Below, piece by piece: positions 11,501-19,157 of a DNA stretch of 64,000 bases. The stretch covers positions 1,921,153 through 1,985,152 of the forward strand of contig NZ_VIWO01000001.1 of the NCBI RefSeq assembly GCF_007829335.1, in the 5' to 3' direction. Both the position numbers and the translations under genes were made by a program. Source of the stretch: Chitinophaga polysaccharea (lineage in GTDB: Bacteria > Bacteroidota > Bacteroidia > Chitinophagales > Chitinophagaceae). Under the pieces are notes generated by a model. That model worked only from the letters and a program-made list of their open reading frames with translations, had not been told where the DNA came from and made no database searches. Within the stretch, counting starts at the first letter, position 1. Each line of letters begins with the position of its first letter.

Positions 11501-13527
11501 GCACCGTATTTACCACAGCTACTGCTACGCTCAACTGGACCGCCGCCGACGTAGATGCAGGGGCCAATACAGCTAATTTTAAAGTGGCCAGGTATAGTGG
11601 CGGATCTTGGACGCAGCCATCGGTAACGGCCCCCCTGGCTACTTCCATACAAACAACGGGTTTGACTGCCTTCGGCGATCTGGCGGTGGGCGAGTTGTCG
11701 ATAGGTGCTGTTTGGACCGGGGCTGTCAGCACCAGTTGGTATGTTACCGGCAACTGGTCGCCGGCGGCAATACCGGTAAGTGTTACCAATGTAACTATTC
11801 CTACTGGTCTTGTTAATTATCCGCTGATCAATACCGGAACAGCGATTACCAATAACATTACCATTCAAAGCGGTGCGAGCGTAACCGTAAATGGAGGTAT
11901 CCTGCAGATAGGCGGCGTAATCGCCAACAGCGGTACTTTTACGGCCACAAGCGGTACTATTGTGTTAAATGGGTTATCTGCCCAGGCAATACCAGCGTCT
12001 ACTTTCTCTTCAAATACTATACAACACCTTACTGTTAATAATATTGCCGGCGTAACACTGGGCGGAGTATTGAACCTGAGTGGTATATTAAGGATCACTG
12101 CCGGGCAGTTAACTACCGGGGGCTTTTTAACCCTGCTTTCCACCGCCAGCCAAACGGCGTTGATTGATGGCAGCGGCGCCGGGCAGGTGTCTGGGAACGT
12201 TACCATGCGGCGATATCTTCCTACCGGCTTCGGATACCGGTATTTTAGTGCTCCCTTCCAGGCATCAACAGTGAATGAATTTGCCAATGACATTAATCTT
12301 AATGCTACGTTTCCCTCTTTTTATCAATATGTGGAAAACCGTGCATCTACCGGGTGGGTAGCCTATACTACCACTACCAATATACTTACACCTATGGTGG
12401 GATATGCTGCGCAAATGGGCACTTCCACTTCACCAGTAACCGTAGATATGACCGGAACCGTGAATAACGGTACGGTGACGGCGCCTACAGTCACTAATAA
12501 CAATCAACCATATACGCAAGGGTTTAATCTGGTAGGTAATCCGTATCCATCGCCGATTGACTGGGACGCAGCTATCGGATGGACACGTACCAATGTGGAT
12601 AACGCCGTTTACTATTTTAATACGGGTGCCACCGACCAGTATACCGGCACCTACAGCTCCTATATAAATGGGGTTTCCAGTGATGGCATCGCGGGAAATA
12701 TCATTGCCTCCATGCAGGGATTTTTCATACATGTAACCAGTGGTACGTTCCCTGTATCCGGCACTTTGTCTGTTAACAACAATGTGAGAACGACTAATCT
12801 CTCGCCTGTTTTTCACCGGGTGCCGCAAACAATGCCACTACTGAGGCTGGGGGCTGCCTTTGCTGACGATGGATTGTCGGTGGATCCGCTGGTGGTTTAT
12901 TTCGATGCTGCTGCCACGCCATCTTTTGAAAAAGACATGGATGCGTTGAAACTGATGAATACCGATCCCACTGTTCCTAATATGTATACTTTGTCGGCGG
13001 ATAATCAACGTCTCTCTATCAATGCGTGGCCGGCGAACCCGGATTCCAATACCGTCATTCCTATAGGATTAAAAATGGAAAAAACCGGATGGATCACTTT
13101 CAATACCATAGAGTTGTTGCGTATTCCCGACGGATTACACATTTACCTGAAGGATGAAACGGTTGGTAAAACAGTGGAGCTGTTGCAAGACGCAAAGTAC
13201 AGGGTATACCTGGAGGCAGGCAGCTATGACAGGCGTTTCTCCCTGGTATTCCGGAAAGGTGGGGAAGTAGTATCTCCAGCTTCGGAACCGGTATTCCGCG
13301 CTTATTTCAATGGGAAAACACTTTATGGATATTTTGATAAAGTAACAGGTGAAAAATGCCATATCACCATTTCTAATCTACTTGGTCAGGTGGTGTGGTC
13401 GAAAGAAGTGGTGGGAAATGGGCAGCAGCATGTGATTGGCAAGCAATACAGCAGTGGCATTTATATCGTTTCTTTCCATGCAAATGATAAAGTGGTTTCC
13501 AGGAAAGTGTTTATCGTTAACCAGTAA
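5557..13527 (+). CDS. Giant repetitive cell-surface protein with T9SS type A sorting domain (putative adhesin)
   Basis: 2656 residues from the ATG at 5557, which gives a normal signal peptide (MGRSHILFITGWLMTTGLF..., cut near SLAQ). An ATG at 5470 would add 29 residues and cannot be excluded. The body is Gly/Ser/Thr/Asn-rich, made of short beta-strand repeats of the kind 'NNGTF(S)GGTSTV.L.G' and 'TFNNLTVNK', suggesting a beta-helix or beta-solenoid. Three copies of a W-x-G-x-x-S-T-x-W...NW module begin near 5644, 8332 and 11713 and divide the protein into three blocks. The last ~75 residues (ITISNLLGQVVW ... SSGIYIVSFHANDKVVSRKVFIVNQ, split by linker) fit a T9SS type A C-terminal sorting domain. 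The gene sits between chaperone and second DUF4402 subunit. Inference: a surface adhesin, possibly pilus-associated, exported by T9SS rather than by the usher. Confidence 0.85.
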   Translation: MGRSHILFITGWLMTTGLFLLPVLSLAQTSWTGVASTAWSNNANWTAGVPNATVDVVIGNASFTGAFSPTISASASCKSLTVGAGVNATLTVSKNLTVSGNLLIAAGSTISQKGSTLTVNGNWTNNGSYTPTANNARVTFAGVTQSIGGTTATAFRSLTIGVGGTTTQNTNMTVAGTLTVNGTFIPADVATPVTTSGNGNITVSAGGILQVNASTFAGNYASTGTITLAAGSIVNYGSTLVNQTVKNNLTYSTLRISGSGIKTLGGNLNPLNSTTATAGTIEVLAGTLDLSTFTASRGTTVAGGGISVANATSLKIGGTGTFPANYGTVSLGLTSTVEYNGTTQTVAAQTYGNLTLSSGSSASVKTMPSTAFTVAGNLTSAIGSGTAVSYTAASNITVSGNVNIGTGTTFSGGSFTVTTGGDWVNNGTFSGGTSTVVMTGGGTSISGSGTHNFNNLTVAATNITAAASTSLNLSGNFASTAPGTFTHQTGGTVTMSGTGASITGTGFSFENLAISGTVTAAVDIILTGNISASGTFTNTSGSVTMSGTGKTISGAGTLNFGSLIPTGTITSTANFSVNNTLNVSGSFSASAGTATFTGTSVLNGTANLFNVTLNGTSLLLSANSTLGIANTYTVTAGTLNVTSSVPNTVNFNSTAAQTIPAGTFNNLTVSGGNTKTLGGTVTANGDFTIASGTTFSGSSQSISISGNWINNGTFTASTSTVTLTGGTNTSITGASTFSTLVINKSTAATQVTLVNNISVATLTMTSGTMNTGANTVTITGDRSGNGIILGTIQHAHAFALGTTYAFEGPNTTITLNALGVTSVTMSVLSQPVADFPSGAAINREYDITVGGALALAATTTLRFHYEDADLNGNTESGLTIWSNTGSGWSVYGNSVSSTTSNYVEQSKLLTSFAGRYTLSSTANVVRWNGSVSTDWNTAGNWTVAQGSPSRPPGVNDIAEIGTIAFTNQPTISASANVKSISFGGVQAATLTLASGGSLTTQGNIGGVWSGNAAHTINVGAQTMTVNGNLVLSDGTAGHTVQLNVGNGSVTVGGSVTQSGGAGIACSGTGSLSIGGNFNYTSGTFTAGSGTVIYNGAALQSVAGLTYNHLTINKSANSAQINSSTTVNGNLTVSSGDLSVNAATTVTGDITLGTGATANGGGAAISLNGNWNNSGTFTPSTGTINFTGSNAQNISSTTFNNLVVNKTGGTASLTGNIVMNGNLSVNAGTLGLATFTANRATQGGILTVANSSLLTVGGTANFPANYSQYQLGNTSTVNYNAAGAQTVSGNISYGFLTLSGSGTKTQAANFTVNNDLTIGSGVTYSAGAFTTNLYGNWSNSGTFSGGTGTVTLNGSSKTITGNTTFNRLTVYGSYAVAGSDITYNGLLQIVTGGSYDGGSGSATVNGDLINSGSLISNGVTTFSGTSLQTIRFINALVSNSTGVINFNGNVSPVLNSTSSPTFATLNVNNTAGINPSVGWLVLVAFNISSGAVFNGGLPTHTIQGSFTNNGTVTSSGTLNFNPSSPQNIQLTGTSFSSTGTVIFGGTAAITVNGTPNSLNIVNITNTAGVSPTANWSLNADLHIAGNAIFNAGSNTFTTNGNIESNGTLNGGTSTFTMTAPSGTLTGSLGTTFYNLVINGTIQTESNFNIQNNFTINGALDASIGMPNMTGSGPSVIGGTASPFNLAQLGVQKSATATVTQARTLSLMSTLSIVSGTLDTGDSTIIQDPAGGGVLTINDSARLIVRGVYSLPAFDNYALDTLSTVEYGGSTQTVSAVTPYGNLTISTAGTKTATAALTIQNDFTLSNGTFVPGSFTDTLRRHWTMTSGTFTNTGSTIYFSGSVDQNVSSTGAFNHITINKTAGAVVLSSNITANGNLTFTAKGIRTGSNTMIIASTGSVIGGGQSTGWVYGLLQKNIATGTNINRLYEVGDSLNYTPATLLFASVGTSGNVTALVTPESHPNLATSGLNTSKKVNRYWSVTNNGTVFTTATATLNWTAADVDAGANTANFKVARYSGGSWTQPSVTAPLATSIQTTGLTAFGDLAVGELSIGAVWTGAVSTSWYVTGNWSPAAIPVSVTNVTIPTGLVNYPLINTGTAITNNITIQSGASVTVNGGILQIGGVIANSGTFTATSGTIVLNGLSAQAIPASTFSSNTIQHLTVNNIAGVTLGGVLNLSGILRITAGQLTTGGFLTLLSTASQTALIDGSGAGQVSGNVTMRRYLPTGFGYRYFSAPFQASTVNEFANDINLNATFPSFYQYVENRASTGWVAYTTTTNILTPMVGYAAQMGTSTSPVTVDMTGTVNNGTVTAPTVTNNNQPYTQGFNLVGNPYPSPIDWDAAIGWTRTNVDNAVYYFNTGATDQYTGTYSSYINGVSSDGIAGNIIASMQGFFIHVTSGTFPVSGTLSVNNNVRTTNLSPVFHRVPQTMPLLRLGAAFADDGLSVDPLVVYFDAAATPSFEKDMDALKLMNTDPTVPNMYTLSADNQRLSINAWPANPDSNTVIPIGLKMEKTGWITFNTIELLRIPDGLHIYLKDETVGKTVELLQDAKYRVYLEAGSYDRRFSLVFRKGGEVVSPASEPVFRAYFNGKTLYGYFDKVTGEKCHITISNLLGQVVWSKEVVGNGQQHVIGKQYSSGIYIVSFHANDKVVSRKVFIVNQ

Positions 13528-13537
13528 TTTTTTTGAG

Positions 13538-14068
13538 ATGGGCTTGGGACTTAGAGAAATTATATCTACAAATTGGCTGTACCGGGTGGCAATTGCTGGC
13601 ATATACCTGTTAATAGGCCATTCAATAGCGTATGCCCAGGAGCCGCCACCAAAGCCAATTTCTGTGTATGTGAACCCTGCACAGGGACTTATCTTTGGCG
13701 CTTTTTTCCAGGGTATGTCGGGAGGTACTGTGATCATCTATCCGGATGGCTCGCGCGCTGTTACCGGTAGTGTTATACAGGCGAACCTGGGTTATCCTTT
13801 TTCACCGGCTATATTTGAAATAACGGCCAACAGGGGAACGCTTGTTTCAATATTAAATGGTCCGGATGTAACGCTCACCGGCAGTAATGGCGGTGTTATC
13901 AGTTTACATATAGGTGCTGCCAGTACAGGCAGTACTTTCATTACCACGGCAACGCCGCCGGCGACGAACCTGGTGAAAATCGGGGGAACGCTTACGGTAG
14001 GGCCCCCGATTTCTAATCCATCAGGCGCTTATAGTGGCGTGTTTAATGTCACTTTTATACAGGAATAA
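13538..14068 (+). CDS. Second DUF4402-like subunit, divergent
   Basis: 176 residues from the ATG at 13538, 10 bp after the adhesin stop. The longer frame starting at 13436 overlaps the adhesin by 92 bp and lacks a sensible signal, so I reject it. The signal peptide has its hydrophobic core at VAIAGIYLLIGHS and ends in AYAQE. The mature chain has the DUF4402 layout: PISVYVNPAQGLIFGAFF, GGTVIIYPDGSRAVTG, FEITANRG and the final strand SGVFNVTFIQE. It differs strongly from the first DUF4402 protein, which suggests a distinct role such as tip or terminator subunit. It is followed 15 bp later by the usher-like gene. Confidence 0.75.
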   Translation: MGLGLREIISTNWLYRVAIAGIYLLIGHSIAYAQEPPPKPISVYVNPAQGLIFGAFFQGMSGGTVIIYPDGSRAVTGSVIQANLGYPFSPAIFEITANRGTLVSILNGPDVTLTGSNGGVISLHIGAASTGSTFITTATPPATNLVKIGGTLTVGPPISNPSGAYSGVFNVTFIQE

Positions 14069-14083
14069 TTCCAGGCAGGTCAA

Positions 14084-16744
14084 ATGATAGCAGCATATGA
14101 AAATAGCACCTTCGGCCGTTTGTGTCGTATAACCAGGATGATAGTCATCCCGGTTATATTGGGCATGCTATCATTGTTTGTACCCCGGAAAGCCCTGGCG
14201 ATAGGCCCTGAACCAGAACCGGTTTTCTATGAAACCTCTGTGTTTGTAGTGGTGCAGGGTATTGGTGGCGCAGAAATTTCGGCCGTGATCAACAATGATT
14301 CAGCTTACTTATCTGTTACAGACCTGTTTAATTTTCTGAAGATAAAGAACATTGCTACTCCTCATATGGATTCGGTATATGGTTTTTTTATTACGGAGAA
14401 AGCGCCGTTCCTGATAGACAAAAAGAATAGTGTTATCCGCTACGGGGAAAAGCTGACGCCACTGAATAAGAATGATATGGTGGGTACGGAAACCAGCATC
14501 TACCTGAGTACCGGTTGCCTGGCTTCCGTATTTGGCCTGACCTGCCAGTTTAGTTTCCGCTCTCTTTCGGTGAAACTGGAAACCAGGCAGGAGCTGCCCG
14601 CTATCCGGGAAATGCGGCAGGAAATGATGCGTAAGAATATCAGTCGCCTGAAAGGAGAGTTGAAAGCAGATACCATCATAGGTCCGCGGCACCCGATGTT
14701 TAGTATAGGTACGGCCGACTGGTCGGTGGTTGCTACCCAGCGCCCGGAAACCAATGCGAACGATACCTGGGTGAACCTGGCATTGGGAGGTATGGTGCTG
14801 GGCGGCGAAACCAATGTATCGCTTAACTATAACAACTATGCGCAAAGCCAGCTACCATTCAGTCATGATACTTTATCTGCTGTAAAGCCATTCGATCAGC
14901 GACAGCAATACTACCGGTGGCGGTATGTTAACAACGACAACAGCCTGTTACGACAGGTGATAGCCGGAAAGATATTTGTACCATCGGTGGCCTCTATTTT
15001 TGATCCGATAGTAGGGGTACAGTTTACCAATTCGCCTACTTCCTACCGACGTTCCTATGGCTCCTATACATTGAGTAATTATACTGATCCGGGATGGACC
15101 GTAGAGCTGTATGTTAACAATGCGTTGGTAGATTATACCACTGCTGATGCGGCAGGTTTTTATACTTTCCAGGTGCCGTTGGTATATGGTAATTCAATCG
15201 TAAAGCTTCGTTTCTACGGCCCCTGGGGTGAGGAAAGGTCCAGGGAAGAAAATATAAGCATTCCTTTCAATTTTCTACCGTTACACGAGTTTGAGTATAC
15301 TGCCAGTGCCGGTGTTGTAGAGGATGGCCATAATAGTTTTTTTTTCCGCCTGCAAATGAATTATGGCGCTAGCCGGAAGCTTACCCTGGGGGCGGGGATG
15401 GAATACCTGTCATCTATCACCAAAGGTAAATTGATGCCTTTTGTAACGGCATCAATGCGTATGACACCTAATCTTTTGCTGTCGGCAGACTATACCTATG
15501 GCGTAAGAGGGCGGGGTATTCTCACCTATCGCATGCCTTCCAACTTGCAGTTTGAATTATATTACACCCGGTATAAAAAGGGACAGCAGGCAATCATTTA
15601 TAATTATGTGGAAGAAAGGAAATTTATTATTTCAAAACCTTTTATTACCAAAGGATTTTCTTTTTACAACCGCCTTACGCTTAACCAGATCATCATGCCT
15701 GATACCAGGTATACCACGGCAGAATGGCTGATCTCCGGCGCTGTTGCCCGTGTGGGCGTTAATGTAAGTACCTATGCCATCTTCCTGAAGCCAGAACCCG
15801 CTTTTGTTTATAGTAACCTGGCGCTCACTTTCCGCCTGCCGGGAGCTATCATAGCCACACCGCAGTTGCAATATCAGTATAATACCAATAGTGTGATGGC
15901 GATGAGATGTGAGCTGGGCAAGTATCTTTTCAGACACGGTTATGTGAATGTTTCCTATGAGCGCAATTATAAAAGTGATATTACCAACGTGGGAGTAGGA
16001 CTGCGTTATGATTTTGCATTTTCACAGATCGGATTTTCCGCGTGGAAGGGAACCAATATGAGTACCCTCGTAGAATCTGCCCGGGGCAGCCTGATATATG
16101 ATGATAAGACCCGGTCTGTTGGGTTTAGCAACCGGACCAGCGTAGGTACCGGAGGAGTAGTACTGGTGCCTTTCCTGGACCTCAATGGCAATGATCGTCG
16201 CGACCCGGGAGAGCCCAAAGCGTATGGACTGAAAGTAAACTGTAACGCAGGGCGAATACTGCAAAACTTCCATGATACCACCATCCGGATTGTAAACCTG
16301 GAGCCGTATGAATATTATTTTATAGAGCTGGCAAAAAATAGTTTCGAAAATGTGGCATGGCGCATTAAAAAGCCTGCTATCAGTGTAGCCATCGATCCTA
16401 ACCAGATGAAGCTGATAGAAGTGCCTGTCAGCATCATGGGAGAAGTTTCCGGTAAATTGTTGTTGGATGGCCAGGATAGCCAGAATGGAATGGGCCGGCT
16501 GACGGTTAGTTTCTATAAAAATGATACTACATTGGTAGCGCGCGCGCAAACGGAATCAGATGGTTATTTCGATTATATGGGCCTGCCGCCGGGAGCTTAT
16601 ACCGCCAGGATTGATACTGTTCAACTGCAGAAGCAGGGTATGGCAGCGGAGGTGGTTAAGTTGCCGTTTACTATCAGGTTTCGGATGGAAGGTGATGTGG
16701 TGGAAGGGCTTATTTTCCGGGTGAGGAAGGTGGCAACGGAGTGA
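14084..16744 (+). CDS. Usher-like outer-membrane beta-barrel protein
   Basis: 886 residues; the signal peptide (MIVIPVILGMLSLFVPRKALA) starts at residue 19, so the ATG at 14138 is an alternative start. The N-terminal ~150 residues resemble the periplasmic domain of archaic fimbrial ushers (a VFVVVQGIGGAEISAVI strand, then YLSVTDLFNFLKI, then a Cys-containing STGCLASVFGLTC loop). Near residue 345, WTVELYVNNALVDYTTADA, then FYTFQVPLVYGNS and LRFYGPWGEER, closely follow the usher plug/barrel pattern 'vevYvNg.lv....d..G.y.f..pl..G.n...l.fyGp.G'. A barrel follows, then DLNGNDRRDPGEP (SdrD-B-like) and a carboxypeptidase-regulatory-like domain. Ushers secrete and assemble chaperone-bound subunits; the operon provides chaperone and two subunits. 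Family assignment is by motif only. Confidence 0.7.
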   Translation: MIAAYENSTFGRLCRITRMIVIPVILGMLSLFVPRKALAIGPEPEPVFYETSVFVVVQGIGGAEISAVINNDSAYLSVTDLFNFLKIKNIATPHMDSVYGFFITEKAPFLIDKKNSVIRYGEKLTPLNKNDMVGTETSIYLSTGCLASVFGLTCQFSFRSLSVKLETRQELPAIREMRQEMMRKNISRLKGELKADTIIGPRHPMFSIGTADWSVVATQRPETNANDTWVNLALGGMVLGGETNVSLNYNNYAQSQLPFSHDTLSAVKPFDQRQQYYRWRYVNNDNSLLRQVIAGKIFVPSVASIFDPIVGVQFTNSPTSYRRSYGSYTLSNYTDPGWTVELYVNNALVDYTTADAAGFYTFQVPLVYGNSIVKLRFYGPWGEERSREENISIPFNFLPLHEFEYTASAGVVEDGHNSFFFRLQMNYGASRKLTLGAGMEYLSSITKGKLMPFVTASMRMTPNLLLSADYTYGVRGRGILTYRMPSNLQFELYYTRYKKGQQAIIYNYVEERKFIISKPFITKGFSFYNRLTLNQIIMPDTRYTTAEWLISGAVARVGVNVSTYAIFLKPEPAFVYSNLALTFRLPGAIIATPQLQYQYNTNSVMAMRCELGKYLFRHGYVNVSYERNYKSDITNVGVGLRYDFAFSQIGFSAWKGTNMSTLVESARGSLIYDDKTRSVGFSNRTSVGTGGVVLVPFLDLNGNDRRDPGEPKAYGLKVNCNAGRILQNFHDTTIRIVNLEPYEYYFIELAKNSFENVAWRIKKPAISVAIDPNQMKLIEVPVSIMGEVSGKLLLDGQDSQNGMGRLTVSFYKNDTTLVARAQTESDGYFDYMGLPPGAYTARIDTVQLQKQGMAAEVVKLPFTIRFRMEGDVVEGLIFRVRKVATE

Positions 16745-16900
16745 TGGTGTTTTATTGTTAGTACCGGAAGAGTTGATATACAAAGTATGCCGGCATATAT
16801 ATTTTCGTAAAATAGACAAGCGTAAAATATTACCGCGGATAATTGTATTTTGGGGGAGAAAACCCACTTTGTTAATCGCAGTTTTTTAAACCCTGATTTC

Positions 16901-19126
16901 ATGAAATTATTATTTGGAAAAACCTATGTTACCATGCAGTTATTGATGGTATTAATTATTGTTTCGTGTAAGAAAACCCAGAAGAATTTAGGCCGGCTTG
17001 ATGCAAATGGAAAAACGATGGATGCCGTACAACTACAGGGTACGCCCATTAATAACCTGTTGTTCGAAAGCAAGATTATGCAGGAGAGGCAGGGAAACTT
17101 TACCGGGTACAATTTTCTCACAGGCGATGTTACGGGTGATGGGAGAGCAGACCTGATCGCCGTTACGCCACAATTTGGTCGCGCCGTGGTGTGGGAAAAT
17201 AAAGGATATATTTTCGGGCCTCCGATAGCCTGGATGGAGAACCAGGGCAACTACAGCGGTTATAATTTTATGGTGTCTGATATGTCGGGCGACGGAAAGG
17301 CTGATTTGATTGCTATTACGCCACAATTTGGAAGAGCAGTGATCTGGAGAAGTACTGGCAGCGGTTTCCCCACAATGACGCCTTTAATGGAGAACCAGGG
17401 TAACCTTAGCAGCTACACATTTTTGACGGCGGATATGACGGGTGACGGGAAAGCCGATTTGTTGGCTGTTACGCCAGCCACAGGGCGTACTATTATATGG
17501 CCCAGCACTGGTAATGGGATGGGAGCTGCCGCTGTATGGATGGATAATCAGGCGAATTTTACCGGCTATACATTTTTGGCAGCCGATATGACCGGAGATG
17601 GCAAGTCGGACCTGGTAGCGGTAATACCACAGCCTGGTCGGGCTGTTGTGTGGAGCAGTACCGGCAGTGCTTTGGGTACTGCCACTTCCTGGATGGAGAA
17701 CCAGGGTAATTATACTGGTTATAATTTTATGGCGGCTGATATGACGGGTGATGGAAGAAGTGATCTTGTAGCCGTTACGCCGCAATACGGCCGGGTTGTG
17801 ATGTGGAACAACACTGGCAGTAGTTTCGGGGCTGTTGCCACCATGATGGAGGGACAGGGCGATTATTCCGGTCATACGTTTTGCCTGGGAGAGTTCAATG
17901 GTATTGATTTCTCTGGCGATAAACGATATGATCTGCTGGCGGTAAGAGATACCACCGGACAGGCAACGTTGTGGTCATATAATCACTCCGTGTGGAAAGC
18001 GGATAGTACAACTGTTAGATCGGCGGAGTTGCAGCATCTTGGTGGCCAGGCATGGAACAATGACGATATCCAGCAGCCGTATCTGGTATATATGCCGGAG
18101 CAAAATAAATTATTGATGCAGTTGCTCTCTTTTCCTGCTGTAGTAAATGGTAATAATAGCAGTCAAAGAGTGCTTGTGTCCAGCACAGATCAGGGTATGA
18201 ACTGGAGCGGCAGAACGCAGTTCCCGATAGGTAAGCCGATTGGGTTGACGTATGCGGGTAATGGGGTGTTATACTCATTTGAGGATAATTTTAAGAACGC
18301 GTTCTATAGGAGTACAAATTATGGTGCCTCCTGGGTTTCTCTCAGTAATCCAGATACCACAAACATATTTCCCTGGAATCCACTGTTGGTTAGCAATGAT
18401 AACGGCATTCAGCAAATAACTGAAACGGGATTCAAGCCAAACGGTGTGTTTGGAAACGTTAATTATTTTTCACAGTCTTTTATCCGGTCTTCCTCCAACC
18501 AGGGAACTACCTGGAGCACGGCCAGGGAGGTTCTTAACTGGAAAGGCTTCAATGAAGTCAGCCTGGTGGTGGCTCCTAACGGCGATTGGGTAGCTGCTTT
18601 AAGGAAGGATACAGACCCCGCGCAATTTAACTATAATGATCATAAGCCGAACTATGACAACTACGGTGGGCTGGCTGTTTCCATTTCAAAAGACAAGGGT
18701 GCTACCTGGTCCACACCACAAGTGTTGTTTTCCTATGGCCGGCACCATGCCAGTATGCTGGTGTTGAACGATCAGCATACGCTACTGATGACTTATGCGG
18801 TACGCGTAGGTGGTGCAAGAAATGGCATAGATGATAATTTCAGTAATTCAACTGATGGTTACCCCTACTACGGTATTGAAGCCATACTTAGTACCGACAA
18901 CGGTGCAACCTGGAATATCAACAAGCGGTATGTAATTTCCAGGTGGAAAGGTAATTTGCCATTAACAAATCCCAACTACTTTTATCGCTCCTGTCAGTCT
19001 ACCTCCACCGTGCAGTTGCCTGACGGAACGTTGCTCACCGCGTATGGTACCGGAAGATACCGGACAACTTCTGGTAATGGCGAATGGTTCATGGATACAG
19101 ATGTGGTGAGATGGAAAGTATGGTAA
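16901..19126 (+). CDS. VCBS-repeat and Asp-box (sialidase-like) lipoprotein
   Basis: 741 residues from the ATG at 16901; an in-frame ATG at 16850 would put 17 charged residues ahead of the signal, so I prefer 16901. The lipobox IVSC indicates an SPII lipoprotein. Residues ~65-365 hold six FG-GAP/VCBS repeats (DxTGDGxxDLxAVTP...GRAVVW), a calcium-binding beta-propeller pattern; the first five have an exact 51-residue (153-bp) period. Residues ~400-740 carry five Asp boxes (STDQGMNW, STNYGASW, SSNQGTTW, SKDKGATW, STDNGATW), the signature of the six-bladed sialidase/BNR propeller. The gene may bind or cleave glycans at the surface, but I did not identify a full sialidase Arg triad, so an exo-sialidase activity is only a guess. 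It stands alone between convergent neighbours. Confidence 0.85.
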   Translation: MKLLFGKTYVTMQLLMVLIIVSCKKTQKNLGRLDANGKTMDAVQLQGTPINNLLFESKIMQERQGNFTGYNFLTGDVTGDGRADLIAVTPQFGRAVVWENKGYIFGPPIAWMENQGNYSGYNFMVSDMSGDGKADLIAITPQFGRAVIWRSTGSGFPTMTPLMENQGNLSSYTFLTADMTGDGKADLLAVTPATGRTIIWPSTGNGMGAAAVWMDNQANFTGYTFLAADMTGDGKSDLVAVIPQPGRAVVWSSTGSALGTATSWMENQGNYTGYNFMAADMTGDGRSDLVAVTPQYGRVVMWNNTGSSFGAVATMMEGQGDYSGHTFCLGEFNGIDFSGDKRYDLLAVRDTTGQATLWSYNHSVWKADSTTVRSAELQHLGGQAWNNDDIQQPYLVYMPEQNKLLMQLLSFPAVVNGNNSSQRVLVSSTDQGMNWSGRTQFPIGKPIGLTYAGNGVLYSFEDNFKNAFYRSTNYGASWVSLSNPDTTNIFPWNPLLVSNDNGIQQITETGFKPNGVFGNVNYFSQSFIRSSSNQGTTWSTAREVLNWKGFNEVSLVVAPNGDWVAALRKDTDPAQFNYNDHKPNYDNYGGLAVSISKDKGATWSTPQVLFSYGRHHASMLVLNDQHTLLMTYAVRVGGARNGIDDNFSNSTDGYPYYGIEAILSTDNGATWNINKRYVISRWKGNLPLTNPNYFYRSCQSTSTVQLPDGTLLTAYGTGRYRTTSGNGEWFMDTDVVRWKVW

Positions 19127-19157
19127 AGGAGTTTTGATAATGTAACAGATGAAAATG

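Noticed and set aside
5499..12828. Many long minus-strand frames inside the giant repeat gene (e.g. 11452-11868, 9991-10653, 8877-9347)
   Set aside because: They are antisense to an intact 2656-codon gene and their Ser/Thr/Cys/Arg- or Val/Pro-rich composition is the complement of Gly/Asn/Thr repeat codons. No domain is recognisable.
13436..13537. Extended start for the second DUF4402 gene
   Set aside because: It would overlap the end of the adhesin gene and bury the signal peptide behind 34 residues; ATG at 13538 gives a normal signal peptide.
17094..17990. Regular ~153-bp repeats as a possible CRISPR-like array
   Set aside because: The repeats are in-frame coding units (51 residues) of a VCBS protein with no spacer structure.
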